In this document: positions 24,129 through 39,444 of the stretch, in pieces
Layout: the number at the start of each line of letters is the position of its first letter
Position numbering within the stretch: position 1 is the first letter of the stretch
Source: Escarpia spicata
Taxonomy: Eukaryota; Annelida; Polychaeta; Sabellida; Siboglinidae
DNA length: 64,000 nt
Direction of reading: 5' to 3'
Assembly (NCBI GenBank): GCA_963995525.1
Contig: OZ023205.1
Location: forward strand, 56,509,174-56,573,173
Translations under genes and position numbers: made by a program
Notes under the pieces: generated by a model
The model's database searches: none
Told to the model about the DNA's origin: nothing
What the model saw: only the letters and a program-made list of their open reading frames with translations

Positions 24129-27100
24129 GTATGCCGGTATATATGATATATATAACAGATCAAACCTGTACATAACAGGGATTGTCCCCATGTTTAAATC
24201 CATTTTTTGGACACATTTCATTTTCAGAAGCAACAACCTGGCACCAAGGATGCTACAACTTGACGTCAGAAGGAAATGAAACAAGTGTGAAGTTGCCTGG
24301 CATTGTAGCATGCTGCCAGTCATGTTTACAACAAGGGTAAGTGACTTGTTTTTTTTTCTGCATCATTTCTCCAGGTTTCTATGATGTGTACTACCTGTCT
24401 GTCTTTTGTATTTGGATTGCAGTGTTCTACAAATTGCCTAAATGGGATAAATAACACTTTTAATTGTCTGAGAACTTTGGGAAGTTGGAACATAGTAATA
24501 ATTCATTATTATTGAATACCACATTTTAAAGAATTATGTCACAAAGTCACAGGTCTGTGTATTTATAATAGTGAAAATATAATTTGTGAAATATAAAAAC
24601 TTCTTATCGGTTATGTTAAATTTCTAATAAAATTATTAAACAGTGCACATGGGTCACTGTCTGTATATCTCATCATATATCTGTCAATTTTTAAAGTTTT
24701 GTACTAATATTTTGTAGGCATAGTACTATAGCAGGCTGTTGTAGATACATTTTTATTGTTTTTCAAATTTCACCTGGAGGAGATCTTGGCGAGTTCACCT
24801 ATGAAATAGGATTGGGCATGCATTTTGTTCATTTAAAAATTATAATTTTTGACCTATTACAACTTTTTAATTAATATCTTGAATCTCATATTACACCTGG
24901 CCAAGCAGGGCCTCACCCAGGATCAAATTTTTCCGATATGCTATGAAGCACAATCAGGCATGTGACCGAACGCATGATCGGATGCGCGATAGGACACGCA
25001 ACTATGACTATATATATATACAGGTGTGTGTGTATATATATATATATAATTTACCATGCAGGTATATATATATATATTTGCATGGTAAATTTTGGTAATC
25101 ATACTTAGTGTGTGTCCAATCATAAAATATAAAAATAAACTTAAAGTACATATTACCATTTATGAAGGCAAGGCAGTTAACTTTGAAAAATAATACATTG
25201 TCTTAAATATTTAAAATGTCTTAATGTTATGATCTCTGCATCTAAATAATACAGTTTTACTGTGTTGTTAACTTTTCTAACAACATTTATTTGTGAAATA
25301 TTTGCAACAAATTTTTTATTTTATTATCTAAATTGATTATGTACGGTTCGTACATAATCAATTTAGATAATAAAATAAAAAAGTTGTTTCTCATACAGCA
25401 GTGCTTAATATATAGATGTTAACAAATATAAATTACACAAGCAATCATATTAACAATTGTGAATGTTTCACTTTAGCTAGCGCTATATCTGATGTCATCC
25501 AACAGAATTTGTTAGAATTACGAAACGTGGGCTATATCACTTTGAGTCAGCGTAACCTAGGCTGTTGTTATTTCTTCAAGTTTTGTGTTCGAAACCGGCA
25601 TATGTACACTTATGCGGGTTCTACCGATATGACAATTACATTTAATTAGAAACATGTCTTCAATGCGTTTAGCGGACAGCCAGACAATGATTGTAAAATG
25701 GTTTGTGTTAGTGTCTTCCACCCGTGTCCCTGTTTACGTCGGTTAACACCAATGAGCCTATACATGAGGCATCAGTGAGCGACATCATGGCAGTGTACAA
25801 TTTGAGTTTTTGTCCACCATTTGGGAGGTTAGCACGTGCGTCAATGCATATGTTCTGGTTTGGTGTGCCTCCAGAATGGCGGACTAACTGCTCCACTTGC
25901 ATGGTCTTTGCCTTTGGTTGACACGAGATAGCACCAGCGCCATCACACTTGTAACGATTTGTCTTGCGCATTTTAAAAATCCTACGTCACCAAAATAAAT
26001 GAATACCGTTGCATAGTAATCGTGTTTGTTACAAAATATCGCCAATAAAGAGTCAGTATCGTTTATGGTGTTGGTGATTCTACATTTCAGCGTTTACTGA
26101 GTTTCCGTTCAAAAACAATCCCTTTTCGAAATGTCGATTACGCAGAATTCCATCCGTTTTCCAAGATTGCGTCGTAACCGGCAAGTGCTTATTGTATATA
26201 GTCTGCATAGACATAGGCAAGTGTTGGCTGCCTTTTCAAGCAACCACCTCTAGTGGGTAGGTGACAATTATCATAGCAAGTATAGGCTTGCCTTAGTTGG
26301 TTTCTGGCATATGTCAGGGGCTGGCCAAGTGATCCGGGTGGGCGATTTTCAAAACCAGTCCCAGATTTTGCAAATGGCTTCGCGGCAGTATCAATGACTT
26401 CATAAAAATGGCATGGACGGGTTGGCCCGTGCAAAATAACGACATGGACAGACCCGTCCACAATCAATTTGAAACCGTCTTTGAATATTCCTGTCCACAG
26501 GATGGGTGGACAGTTGTCTGTCTGGTTGAGGCCCTGTGTCCAAGGACAACAACATACAATTAGTACACACAATATGAGATAGAAGTGAATGATAGTTTTC
26601 GAGATATCATGTTTTCAAAATGAGGAAATGTGTTGTTAGCAAAAATATAACTCAGGCAAATAAAAATATGAACACCTGGAAGATAAATATTGATATGTGG
26701 ACATTAAAACAAGTTTCGTTGAGCTATGTCGTGTTGTTTGGTTTTTATCTGACTTTTTGTGAATGGGTTTCCTTTCCCTGATCACCTTGAGTCACGGAAA
26801 ATTGTCAAAACAAACTGTTCTGGATCTGAAACCAGAACGACCATTACATCATGTAAAGTAATTACATGAATAAATAATGGCATATTTTTAATGTACTTTA
26901 ATTAGAGGGTTAAGTTATGCAAGAACTGTAGCTTACTTTGTATAAGTATAACTGTTTTATTTATAAAATAATATTAAATTAAAACTATCTGTAATCACAT
27001 ATTTAACACAAACACTGTTTCTTTGTAATTTGTAAATTGTATTATATTCCTTTTAAAATATATTAGTGTACATGCTGTATTTCAAAATTATTTGGTCAAA

Positions 27101-30100
27101 TACCAAAAGGAATAACCAACATATGTTCTTATCAAAGTTATTGTTATTGTCAATCTCAGCCCGCCATGCATTCCTTTATCGACACTACTTTATTATAATT
27201 TTATGATATTATCTTTGCTTTAATTTGAAATATAACGTATATAATATATATGTACATTATTTCCAAAGTAGAGTAAATAGATATTATATAATAAATACGA
27301 TTTGCCATGCATATCCCTAGATCGTAAACGCAGTTTGAAAGTCGGCTTAAATAGCAACGACACACCAACATCTTCTTGCCGGTCAGACATGGGCGTAACA
27401 GCGCCATTTGCCAACATTCCTGTTACAGTAAAACCTGTCCATAACGGTCATTGTCGGGACTGCGCAAAATTACCGTTATAGGCAGGTTGCCGTTATGGAG
27501 AGTTTCATGACTTGGATACTCACTAGGTGGAGCCACAGTATTATGAATGCTTACGTTGACGTTCAGTAGTTGGTACTCTCGTGAACAACATAAACCTGGA
27601 GTTAACAGTAATATTAAATAATACACTACACAACTTTCTATGTTTAATTGATGTTCCTTTTTTCTTTTGGGCCAAGGTGAAATCAATCACGCCCTCCAAG
27701 TAAAGGCAAACAAAAAAGCTTTGATGTCCAAAATTAAACAGGAGTGTGTGAACGAGTGGAATGCAAGCTTTGGCCCGGATTTGCTCTCCAGCTATGCCAT
27801 GTCACCTAGGTAAATACAACAGATGGCTTCCAACTGTGGCTACATGCTCATGGCTTCTCTGAGCTCATTTTGGAAATCAAAGCTGACTTTAGTCCTCTTT
27901 GCTGGAGTAAAGGAGCCACACAGCAGTTGGAACAAGCTGATGATGCCATGCGTGACGTGATTGACATTTGATGGTCCTGTGTACAAGCGATGACACTGAT
28001 GCCATGACATTTTATTCAGGGAAATTATGGATTCCTTTTAACCCACCTGCAAGCGGCAGGTTGACTATGAATGGTTCGGTCCAAATTAACTGACCGTTAT
28101 ACGCAATAGACAGGTTACCGTTATGGACAGGTAGTGGGCAGTGCAAACTAATAGGAAGTCATTCGGGACTTTAAAAAGTGACCGTTATATCCAGGTTATC
28201 GTTATGGACATGTTTTACTGTATTTACTATATTTTGTAATTCCCTAATAATTTTTAACATAACACATACATGTTACAGTATACATAAAACACATTCGATC
28301 ATGTAAAGAGGGATAACAAACAGCGAAAATAGCACAAAGAATGTTTAGCAAAATGTCAGTTAATGACGGGCAACGCGCGCTCCTCACACCAAAGATCGAC
28401 TTGTATTAGTGTCCATTGCTAAGGTTGGGGAGATTCACTTTTAACGCTAAACAAATATTCAAATTATTCGCTACAAGTTATCAATATTATTTGTTCTGTT
28501 GATCATATTTGTTTGCAGGAACCACAATGTGCCGAAATATCTTGCATATGCATTGAGTAAAATATTAGAAACTTAACTAACGGCATGAATAGTGAGCGAG
28601 CTGCCGAAGCCGCGCTAAGCGTTGATACTTGGGTAAAATTTGCAAATCTTTCACCTTTTAAGTGCCGATGCGGCAACAAATTAAATCTAATTTTCACCAA
28701 ACAGCATTTATTTGATTCCAACTTTAATGCTGAATCGATTGGTGATAAGCACTAGTCGATCTGATGTACAGTAGTAAAGTTATTAGCAAAAGATGACAGC
28801 TAAGCATAGGCTTATGTTATATTCGCATGTGGCCGGCACATTTTTCTTCGTTTGGAAGAGTGCTTATCACTGTTCAGTCGAATACCATTCCTCATCAATA
28901 TAAACTGTATTCTGACAAAATATGACTAAAATTTATGCGGCGCGAGGTCTGTGAAGAAGCATGATTTACGCATCATTTTTTAACCTGATGGGAGCGCAGT
29001 GTTATGCTCCATGCCACCTGTCGCCATGGCCTGCAGATCATGGATTCATGGGTTGTTTTGGAAGCATACTGAACTCGTACTTTTTGAGATATCACAACAA
29101 AATTTCACACATGAGTAGACAACTGTTTTTACTGGTACACATTTTTTATTTTAATGCATGTAATGGCAAGATCTGGAGTACAAATTGAAATACGATAAAT
29201 TTCACTGAAAAATGCGTGCCCAAGCGTATATTGCAGTTTGCAGCATGAGAATGATGTATGATAAGAAAAATTAATCTGACTATCATTGGCACTGGCACTG
29301 CTGTTATCCAGAAATTGTCTTTTTCCCTGTGCAAAGCTGGGTTTACAACTCAAATAGTAACACATTAATTGTTTACTTTCTGCTACTATAAATTTATTAA
29401 ACATTTAGCAACACGGGTTTGGCATGCTAATGGTAATGTTAATTGGTAAACGAGTAACATAATTCTAAGTTAGATACATGTAAACAACCTTGAAGAATTA
29501 TGTGATTTATTCGGAGATGATGACTTTCATCTTCATCATGAAAGTAATTCCTTTTTGTCCAACTTTGACTGCTCAAGGAAAATAGCTTTAATATTGAAGT
29601 ATCATTCCAAGATGGCAAGATCAGGTAAACATTCATAAACAAAGTCCAGGAACAGACTTGAGCACTTATTTCCAGATGAGTTCCACAAAAAGAAAGTCAA
29701 CACAAATCTTACCAACTGTTGTCAATTAGTTTAATTGTTGCCGTGTGATCTTACATGTGAATTGAAAAATGGCCTATTTTTCAGATATACATTTGTTGGC
29801 ATCAGTCCAACCACGCAATGTCAGTGTCTACAAGATGTCACCAAACTGACAGCCAGCGTCAACAAACACTGCAATTCCAGGTAAATTTTAATCAAGATCC
29901 ATTTTAAGGAATGACAGATGGCCTCTTGGAATCAGTGTTTTGTAATCAGTTCTCTGCACAATCAGTTCTCTGCTGTGTAAATTACTAAAATTTTTACGTC
30001 ATTATAATATAAAGTATCAAAAGATATCATTAGGTCAGAAAAAAAAAAAATTAACCACAGTTAAGAAGTTATCCGAAAGGAGGCAGTGCTGTTGTTATTC

Positions 30101-30849
30101 GTAGCAACTGTCCACTAGGACACGCTGTTGTTACACTTGTCAAGTAGGGGCACTGCCCTTTTTGTTACATGTACAGCTGTCCACTAGGGGCTCTGCTGTC
30201 ATTTCTAGCAGCTGACCATTGGAGGGTTGACCATCGTCGCAGCTGTCCACTGGGGAACAGTACCGTTGTGTGTTACGACTGTCCACTAGACGTTACTGTT
30301 GTTTTTTACAGGTGTTCAGTATGTGGCACTGTCCTATGTTAAACTGTCCACTACCTACAAGTCTTACACCCGTCCAGTGTCCACTTGGGGCACTGCAGTT
30401 ACGTGTTACAACTGTTACCACTGTTGTTGCAACTATCCGCTAGGTGGCACTTGTTATGCCAACTATCCACTAGATGGCACTGCTGTATGTTGCAGCTGTC
30501 CACTGGGTGAGCCGCGCCTGCCATGTGGAGGGGACTGTGTAGTGAGCGTGTACCACACCAGAGGGCCCTATCTGCTGCATGCGAGGGTGACAACAGATGG
30601 GGTGGTGGTGGAGGGGCGTAAGACAGCCATCCAGGTGCGCGTCCAGTTCGCCTCACTGCCCACGATAGAACTAGGTAAGTGAACTCGTTGAAGTAATGTT
30701 TCCTGTTTTATTCGATGTAGAACTGTACGAGTCATGCAGATCTCATTATCATTGACCTAGGCCATGTGGTTGCTGTAAAACTCACAGGTGGACAAGCCTC
30801 GAAACAACACCGAACTGTATGTCAATTTCTCCATTGTGGTGGGGTGGTA

Positions 30850-30917
<68 letters not shown>

Positions 30918-33900
30918 TGTTGAGTACAACAATGATTTGGCATTTATGCTGTAAACAGCTTAGATCAGTTCATATTTTTAATTTCAAAAGATCAGCATCA
31001 AGCAGATATATTCAAATCATTGTTGAATCAAACTGTTGAGAAAATGTAACCAGACTGTCGCACTGATTAAACAGTGGTCAGAAGCCATCAGCGTGCATAC
31101 AGTGGAAAGACTGCTCTGTAATTTGGAAAACATATTGAGCTCAGTAGGAAGTATTCCACATTAGACGCATTCGCCAATAACCACAGGCACTAAATTAAAT
31201 ATGTTTCAAGATTTATAGCTGTCACAGAAGGCAATTGGAATAATTCTGTTAAGTGCAATGTGACAGCAGTCGATGAATTTTGGCATGACAATGTTCATCA
31301 TTCTGTAAATGTATTGATTACGTTTGAATGTGTTAAATATATTAGTCGCTGTCATTTTTTTATTACCATAACATCTGGGATATTTAGGTTGCCAAGCTGA
31401 TGCTGCACAATGTGTATCGCCTATAGGCTGGGTCGAGGTGGTTTACAATACAGGCTGTATAGTTTCTAAAATGGTGTTTCCACTCAATTTAGTTTCATCA
31501 GTGCTGGTGCTTCAATAAACTTTGTAGGCATAAGAAATAAACTGAATGCAGGAAATATATTTGTCAAGACTTATTTAATTGCAATATTGTAATTTCAGTA
31601 TTAAACATGTGCAAATTTATTTAAGTAATATTATTTGGTGGTTTATTTTGTATTATGTAATTTCGAAAAAACCAGCGTGTTCTTTTTAAACAAGTTTTCC
31701 TAACACACAAACCAGAAACTATATTCATTACATCTGGGAACTTTGTTGCAGAAATCTAGTTTTAAAAACCACTATTTCCATTTAACATAAGTCTAGTTTT
31801 TAGAAATGTACTTGTGAAGGTTTGGTCACTGGTGCTGCTGCAACTTTATAATGTCTGCCATGATGGAGGATTATACCTTTTGTGTCATTCCACCTGGTGT
31901 TCTGCTGTGCTCTACTTTATAATGTCTGCCATGATGGAGGATTATACCTTTTGTGTCATTCCGCCTGGTGTTCTGCTGTGCTCTACTTTATAATGTCTGC
32001 CATGATGGAGGATTATACCTTTTGTGTCATTCCGCGTGGTGTTCTGCTGTTCTCTAGTTTATAATGTCTGCCATGATGGAGGATTATACCTTTTGTGTCA
32101 TTCCGCCTGGTGTTCTGCTGTTCTCTAGTTTATAATGTCTGCCATGATGGAGGATTATACCTTTTGTGTCATTCCGCCTGGTGTTCTGCTGTGCTTTACT
32201 TTATAATGTCTGCCATGATGGAGGATTATACCTTTTGTGTCATTCCACCTGGTGTTCTGCTGTGCTCTACTTTATAATGTCTGCCATGATGGAGGATTAT
32301 ACCTTTTGTGTCATTCCGCGTGGTGTTCTGCTGTTCTCTAGTTTATAATGTCTGCCATGATGGAGGATTATACCTTTTGTGTCATTCCGCCTGGTGTTCT
32401 GCTGTGCTCTACTTTATAATGTCTGCCATGATGGAGGATTATACCTTTTGTGTCATTCCGCGTGGTGTTCTGCTGTGCTCTACTTTATAATGTCTGCCAT
32501 GATGGAGGATTATACCTTTTGTGTCATTCCGCGTGGTGTTCTGCTGTGCTCTACTTTATAATTTCTGCCATGATGGAGGATTATACCTTTTGTGTCATTC
32601 CGCGTGGTGTTCTGCTGTGCTCTACTTTATAATTTCTGCCATGATGGAGGATTATACCTTTTGTGTCATTCCGCATGGTGTTCTGCTGTGCTCTACTTTA
32701 TGTCTGCCATGATGGAGGATTATACCTTTTGTGTCATTCCGCATGGTGTTCTGCTGTGCTCTACTTTATAAAGTCTGCCATGATGGAGGATTATACCTTT
32801 TGTGTCATTCCGCCTGGTGTTCTGCTGTGCTCTACTTTATGTCTGCCATGATGGAGGATTATACCTTTTGTGTCATTCCGCATGGTGTTCTGCTGTCCTC
32901 TACTTTATAATTTCTGCCATGATGGAGGATTATACCTTTTGTGTCATTCCGCGTGGTGTTCTGCTGTGCTTTACTTTATAATGTCTGCCATGATGGAGGT
33001 TTATACCTTTTGTGTCATTCCGCGTGGTGTTCTGCTGTGCTCTACTTTATGTCTGCCATGATGGAGGATTATACCTTTTGTGTCATTCTGCGTGGTGTTC
33101 TGCTGTGCTCTACTTTATGTCTGCCATGATGGAGGATTATACCTTTTGTGTCATTCCGCGTGGTGTTCTGCTGTGCTCTACTTTATAATGTCTGCCATGA
33201 TGGAGGATTATACCTTTTGTGTCATTCCGCGTGGTGTTCTGCTGTGCTCTACTTTATGTCTGCCATGATGGAGGATTATACCTTTTGTGTCATTCCGCCT
33301 GGTGTTCTGCTGTGCTCTACTTTCATCTGTCGTCTTTTTTGTTTGTCCATTAATCTTCCGTCTGTTGATAGCTACAGATGTCCTTCAGTTTTTCTGTCCC
33401 TTAGCCTTCTACACCCCTAAATGCCAACAAACAGCCGATCTTTTATGATCCTCAACTGTTTGCTGGATAAGCTGCATTGTTATGAGTCATACCTGCGTTG
33501 CTATCTACTGGATGATTTCATGCTATACGGGTCATTCTCGCAGAATGTGTGCATACTACTAATTATTAATGTCAGACCTGTGCACTAATATACACATGAA
33601 GCAACAAAGCTTGTTTTGAATTTTTACTACAGAAAAAAGCTTGATACAGTGGAACCCTGCTTTACGGTCACCTCGGTAATACAGCCACCTCGCAATAAGG
33701 GTCATCCTGGATAGTTCCCAAATTATTTCCACATAGAGTAAACTATAGGACATTAGTCCCACTAATACGGTCACCTTGCTAGTCAGGTCACTTTTGTCCA
33801 GTCCCAAAGGTGACATTAATAGACAGGTTTCACTGTATATTCATGGCTTTAAAGAGTTAAATATAAAAAAAATCATACCAGAAATTACTCGGTAGATCTA

Positions 33901-36900
33901 GATTTTTCCACAGTTCAGTTTCTCTAAAAGCATAAAACAAAACAAAATCTGCAATTTTTAATTTTCAGTGGCATCACATTTTTAGTTAGCAGCATTTGAA
34001 AACATATCTTGCTGAATTTGTGCGAATGCTATGGGGAATCATAGTGCATTTCATAATGTTCATTAAGATGTTATGGAATCTGAAGGGTTAACGATCTCGT
34101 CAGTTATTTTCTCCCAAATCGAGTACATCTTTCTGTCTGGACAACTTATACGTAACGTTCTCCGTATTCGCTTCTGAAAGCTTTCCAGAACGATTGACGT
34201 CAGTGCTGAATATCCAGGTCTCTGCAGAACCTGGCGCTGCACTCAGTCGACTCAGCGTTCCTGTTTTATTGCCCTTCTGCTCAGCATTTTATTTGCTTTG
34301 TTAGTGCCATTTTATTATTGGTGAAAGTGACCTTTCCCGTGGCCTTGTTCATCTCGACATCTTTATCGCAGGACCATCTTCTTATCGGATCCTCCCCGAC
34401 TGACCTCATGTAGTAGTTTCACTTATTCCAGCTCCCTTGTGTCAGTATCTGTATGTCTTGACGTCTAGTGATCTTTGCCATTTTCAATACTTGTAGTTTT
34501 CACATTTTCCACCTCTGAACTGCCCACTACAAACCATATTGTGTCTGCTTGAATAACGTTACACTTGTAAATCTTCTGTTGTATGGCTGACAAAGTGTTG
34601 AATAGTAATGGAGGTAGTAAACACACTCATCATATTCCACTGCCTATAGTTCATAAGACATAATTTAGATAAGATAATTTTTTTAACAAATGACTTTGGC
34701 ATTTTAAGGCTTCATACTTCCACATCTCCACCTTCCACACTTACTACCTCTGTTTGTCCTACGTATTTCTTCTATAAATAGTGTGTTTCTCCCATCAATA
34801 CTGACATTCTTAAATTTGTCCATCAACAGTTTCCATTCTACCTGATAAAATGTATGCTTTCTCAAGCACGATGAAAGAAAATGTACAAATCCTCCCATTG
34901 TCCCATGAGTTTTTCACTTCACTCTTATTTCTCTCCTTTCCCCAGTCCACCTTTCTGAACTTAGAATGAGAAAGTGCAGTGTTGGTACTCCAGTGCTCAG
35001 ACATGAGAAGAATCACTCTTGTTGCACATCCTTTCCTGAGTCCACCTTTCTGACCAAAATAGTTCTTTCAGATTCGCAAAGCAGTCAGTTCAGTTATGTG
35101 GACTAACGGTACTATGAAACATAACGTTGCGATAAACAGACAGGTTTCTTAAGCCACTAGGGTTTTGTTAATTTTTTGCCTTGGATTGTTTTGATAGAAG
35201 TCGTGTTATCTACACGTGTGCCTAGACCGCCCAAACGTCAACTGTCCGTCTACCCATGGCAGTTGTAATTTGGTGAGATATTGATATGAATCTGGCCATT
35301 CATTTCACAGGCGGTTGTCAATGCAGCCTTCCTGATGCCATCTGACAAACTCTTTGCTGCCATTAATAGAAAAGGGATAATTGGTTTGGGCAACAATTGC
35401 TTTCCTGTGCTGTGGCTGGGATGATGTCAGTTACCATTAGAGGGTGCTGGGGCGCCTTCATTTAATTACACCACAAATAATGCCAAGGATTGTTCTTGCA
35501 CCGTCGGCTGATAGCAGCAGAATGCCCATTTGGGAATCAACAACAATCCTCAAGTGTTTTGAAAATAATCAGTGCAAAGTACTGGTTTATTTGTGCAACG
35601 TACAAATGTGCATTTGAAGTTGATTATTATATATTGTATTCTGATTGTTCTAGGAAACACATTTTAAACGATGTAACAAGATTGCTACACAAAACAAAAA
35701 GCCAAGATGGCAAGAGGAGCCGTTGGCTTATCAACAGTTCAAAATTCTGTTCTATGTGTACATTTTCATTCTGAGGTATTTGTTAAACTCCTTTTTAAAC
35801 ATATTCATGCTGCTAACTTTTATACAATCACACACTCGTATAGAGATATTTGACATAGGTTGTATCAATTTAAGCATAACTTGGTACAATCGCAGGTGAC
35901 ATGCAAGGCAGTGCAGAGAGCAAATAATTGTACTTAATTACGTAAAGTTCCTTTGTACGAGGGAGTTTATGTTCTTACAGCTGAATTTGGGCCAAAAGAA
36001 ACACCCGGAAACTAACAGACTAGCCCTTTTGAGTAAGATACACTTCAAAATATCCTTTTTAGGGTAAAACAACTGCCGATATTAAAAAGAACCTTTAAGT
36101 GAAAATAAAATACTTATATATAGGCACACATAATTATACAGAATGAGTAGAAACGACTCCTCTGTGTATCTGTCTGAGACATCAAGTTATGGAACGGGGA
36201 CAGTTACACCTGGCCAGTGTTGCTAGGTGACACAGGTGCAAGGTGTGACAGCGGATGACACACACCATTCATCTGTCACTGTCAGTGCACAATACCTGCA
36301 TTGTGCAGTACCTGTGTCAGGTAACAATGGGGACGACACCCAGTCAATACCCACAGCAGGGCGTCCGGTTAACTCCTGCTAGATATGGGTATTACTGTAT
36401 GACCCAGTCACACACCCCATAAGGGCATTATTGTATGACCCAGTCACACACACCCCATAGGGGCATTACTGTATGACCCAGTCACACACCCCACAGGGGC
36501 ATTACTGTATGACCCAGTCACACACACCCCATAGGGGCATTACTGTATGACCCATAGTCACACACCCTGTAGGGGCATTACTGTATGACCCAGTCACACA
36601 CCCCATAGGGGCATTATTGTATGACCCTCAGTCACACACCCCATATGGGCATTATTGTATAACCCACAGTCACACACCCTATAGGGGCATTACTGTATTA
36701 CCCACTCACGCACCCCATAGGGGCATTACTGTATGACCCACTCACGCACCCCACAGGAGCATTACTGTATGACCCACTCACACACCCCACAGGAGCATTA
36801 CTGTATGACCCACTCACACACCCCACAGGAGCATTACTGTATGACCCACTCACACACCCCACAGGAGCATTACTGTATGACCCACTCACGCACCCCACAG

Positions 36901-39396
36901 GAGCATTACTGTATGACCCACAGTCACACATTCCATAGTGGCATTATTGTATTACCCACTCACGCACCCCATAGGGGCATTACTGTATTACCCACTCACG
37001 CACCCCATAGGGGCATTACTGTATGACCCACTCACGCACCCCACAGGAGCATTACTGTATGACCCACTCACACACCCCACAGGAGCATTACTGTATGACC
37101 CACTCACGCACCCCATAGGGGCATTACTGTATGACCCACTCACGCACCCCACAGGAGCATTACTGTATGACCCACTCACACACCCCACAGGGGCATTACT
37201 GTATGACCCACTCACGCACCCCACAGGAGCATTACTGTATGACCCACTCACACACCCCACAGGAGCATTACTGTATGACCCACTCACACACCCCACAGGA
37301 GCATTACTGTATGACCCACTCACACACCCCACAGGAGCATTACTGTATGACCCACTCACACACCCCACAGGAGCATTACTGTATGACCCACTCACACACC
37401 CCACAGGAGCATTACTGTATGACCCACTCACACACCCCACAGGAGCATTACTGTATGACCCACTCACACACCCCACAGGAGCATTACTGTATGACCCACT
37501 CACGCACCCCATAGGGGCATTACTGTATGACCCACTCACGCACCCCATAGGGGCATTACTGTATGACCCACTCACACACCCCACAGGGGCATTACTGTAT
37601 GACCCACTCACACACCCCACAGGAGCATTACTGTATGACCCACTCACACACCCCACAGGAGCATTACTGTATGACCCACTCACACACCCCACAGGAGCAT
37701 TACTGTATGACCCACTCACACACCCCACAGGGGCATTACTGTATGACCCACTCACGCACCCCATAGGGGCATTACTGTATGACCCACTCACACACCCCAC
37801 AGGGGCATTACTGTATGACCCACTCACGCACCCCACAGGAGCATTACTGTATGACCCACTCACACACCCCACAGGAGCATTACTGTATGACCCACTCACA
37901 CACCCCACAGGAGCATTACTGTATGACCCACTCACACACCCCACAGGAGCATTACTGTATGACCCACTCACACACCCCACAGGAGCATTACTGTATGACC
38001 CACTCACGCACCCCATAGGGGCATTACTGTATGACCCACTCACACACCCCACAGGAGCATTACTGTATGACCCACTCACACACCCCACAGGAGCATTACT
38101 GTATGACCCACTCACGCACCCCATAGGGGCATTACTGTATGACCCACTCACACACCCCACAGGAGCATTACTGTATGACCCACTCACGCACCCCACAGGA
38201 GCATTACTGTATGACCCACTCACGCACCCCATAGGGGCATTACTGTATGACCCACTCACACACCCCATAGGGGCATTACTGTATGACCCACTCACACACC
38301 CCATAGGGGCATTACTGTATGACCCACTCACACACCCCACAGGAGCATTACTGTATGACCCACTCACACACCCCACAGGAGCATTACTGTATGACCCACT
38401 CACGCACCCCATAGGGGCATTACTGTATGACCCACTCACGCACCCCATAGGGGCATTACTGTATGACCCACAGTCACACATTCCATAGTGGCATTATTGT
38501 ACAATCCAGTCACATCCCATAGGGGCATTACTGTATAACCCACAGTCACACCCCATAGGGGCATTACTGTATAACCCACAGTCACACCCCATAGGGGCAT
38601 TACTGTATCAGTGTATGACCCACAGTCACACACCCCATAGGGGCATTACTGTATAACCCACAGTCATGCGTGTACACATAGACACAGGAACATTAAATAA
38701 CTATTGGGGATAGTATTGCAATTTAGCTATATTAGTCTCATACCATTTAATATTGTGATTTGCCATGAAAGTAGTTCCAAACCATAATTTACAGTGGCGC
38801 CATCACAAGGCCTTGGAGACAGTTGATTCAGAATGATTGATGTATCTATGCATAACACGGTTATGGTCGGCAGTTGTTGATGTTAGGTTGATAAAGGTTG
38901 AAATAGTGTGTTTATGAATACTACAATTGCACAAGTAGCCCATGCTGATTTGTTTTGCCAACTATTGTTACTGTCAATAATTCAGTGTACTATCAGCGAT
39001 AATGACTGATCGTAAAATTTCCTAACCACAGTATCCTGACAACGGCTGTTGTGATACATTGGTGGACAATGATGGTTCAGTGTTATCCCTTTCTGTAGAT
39101 ATGAAAGCACACCGCATGCATGTATACGCACACAGACTCATAGTGTGCTCACACAGAACTGATAGAGTGAGATGTGTTGTCAGCCAGCCAGATAGCAGAG
39201 GTTGTTGGCTCAGGGTGCCTGTGCTCCCAGCAGACATCTCAACTGGCAGTCCATGCTGCTACATATCTCACTGAAGCTATCAGTAGAACTGTCATGAAGA
39301 TATTCCTTCATTTTTCATCATGGCCTAGTTACCGTAAAATATCTAGCAAAAGAACATTAATAAATGTAGGGTTACCATTTATGACAAATTCATACA

Positions 39397-39444
<48 letters not shown>

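Noticed and set aside
36938..38488. 516-codon plus-strand and 497-codon minus-strand frames
   Set aside because: They are produced by the 36-bp tandem repeat, whose period is a multiple of 3; no splice sites, signal or non-repeat domain support a protein.
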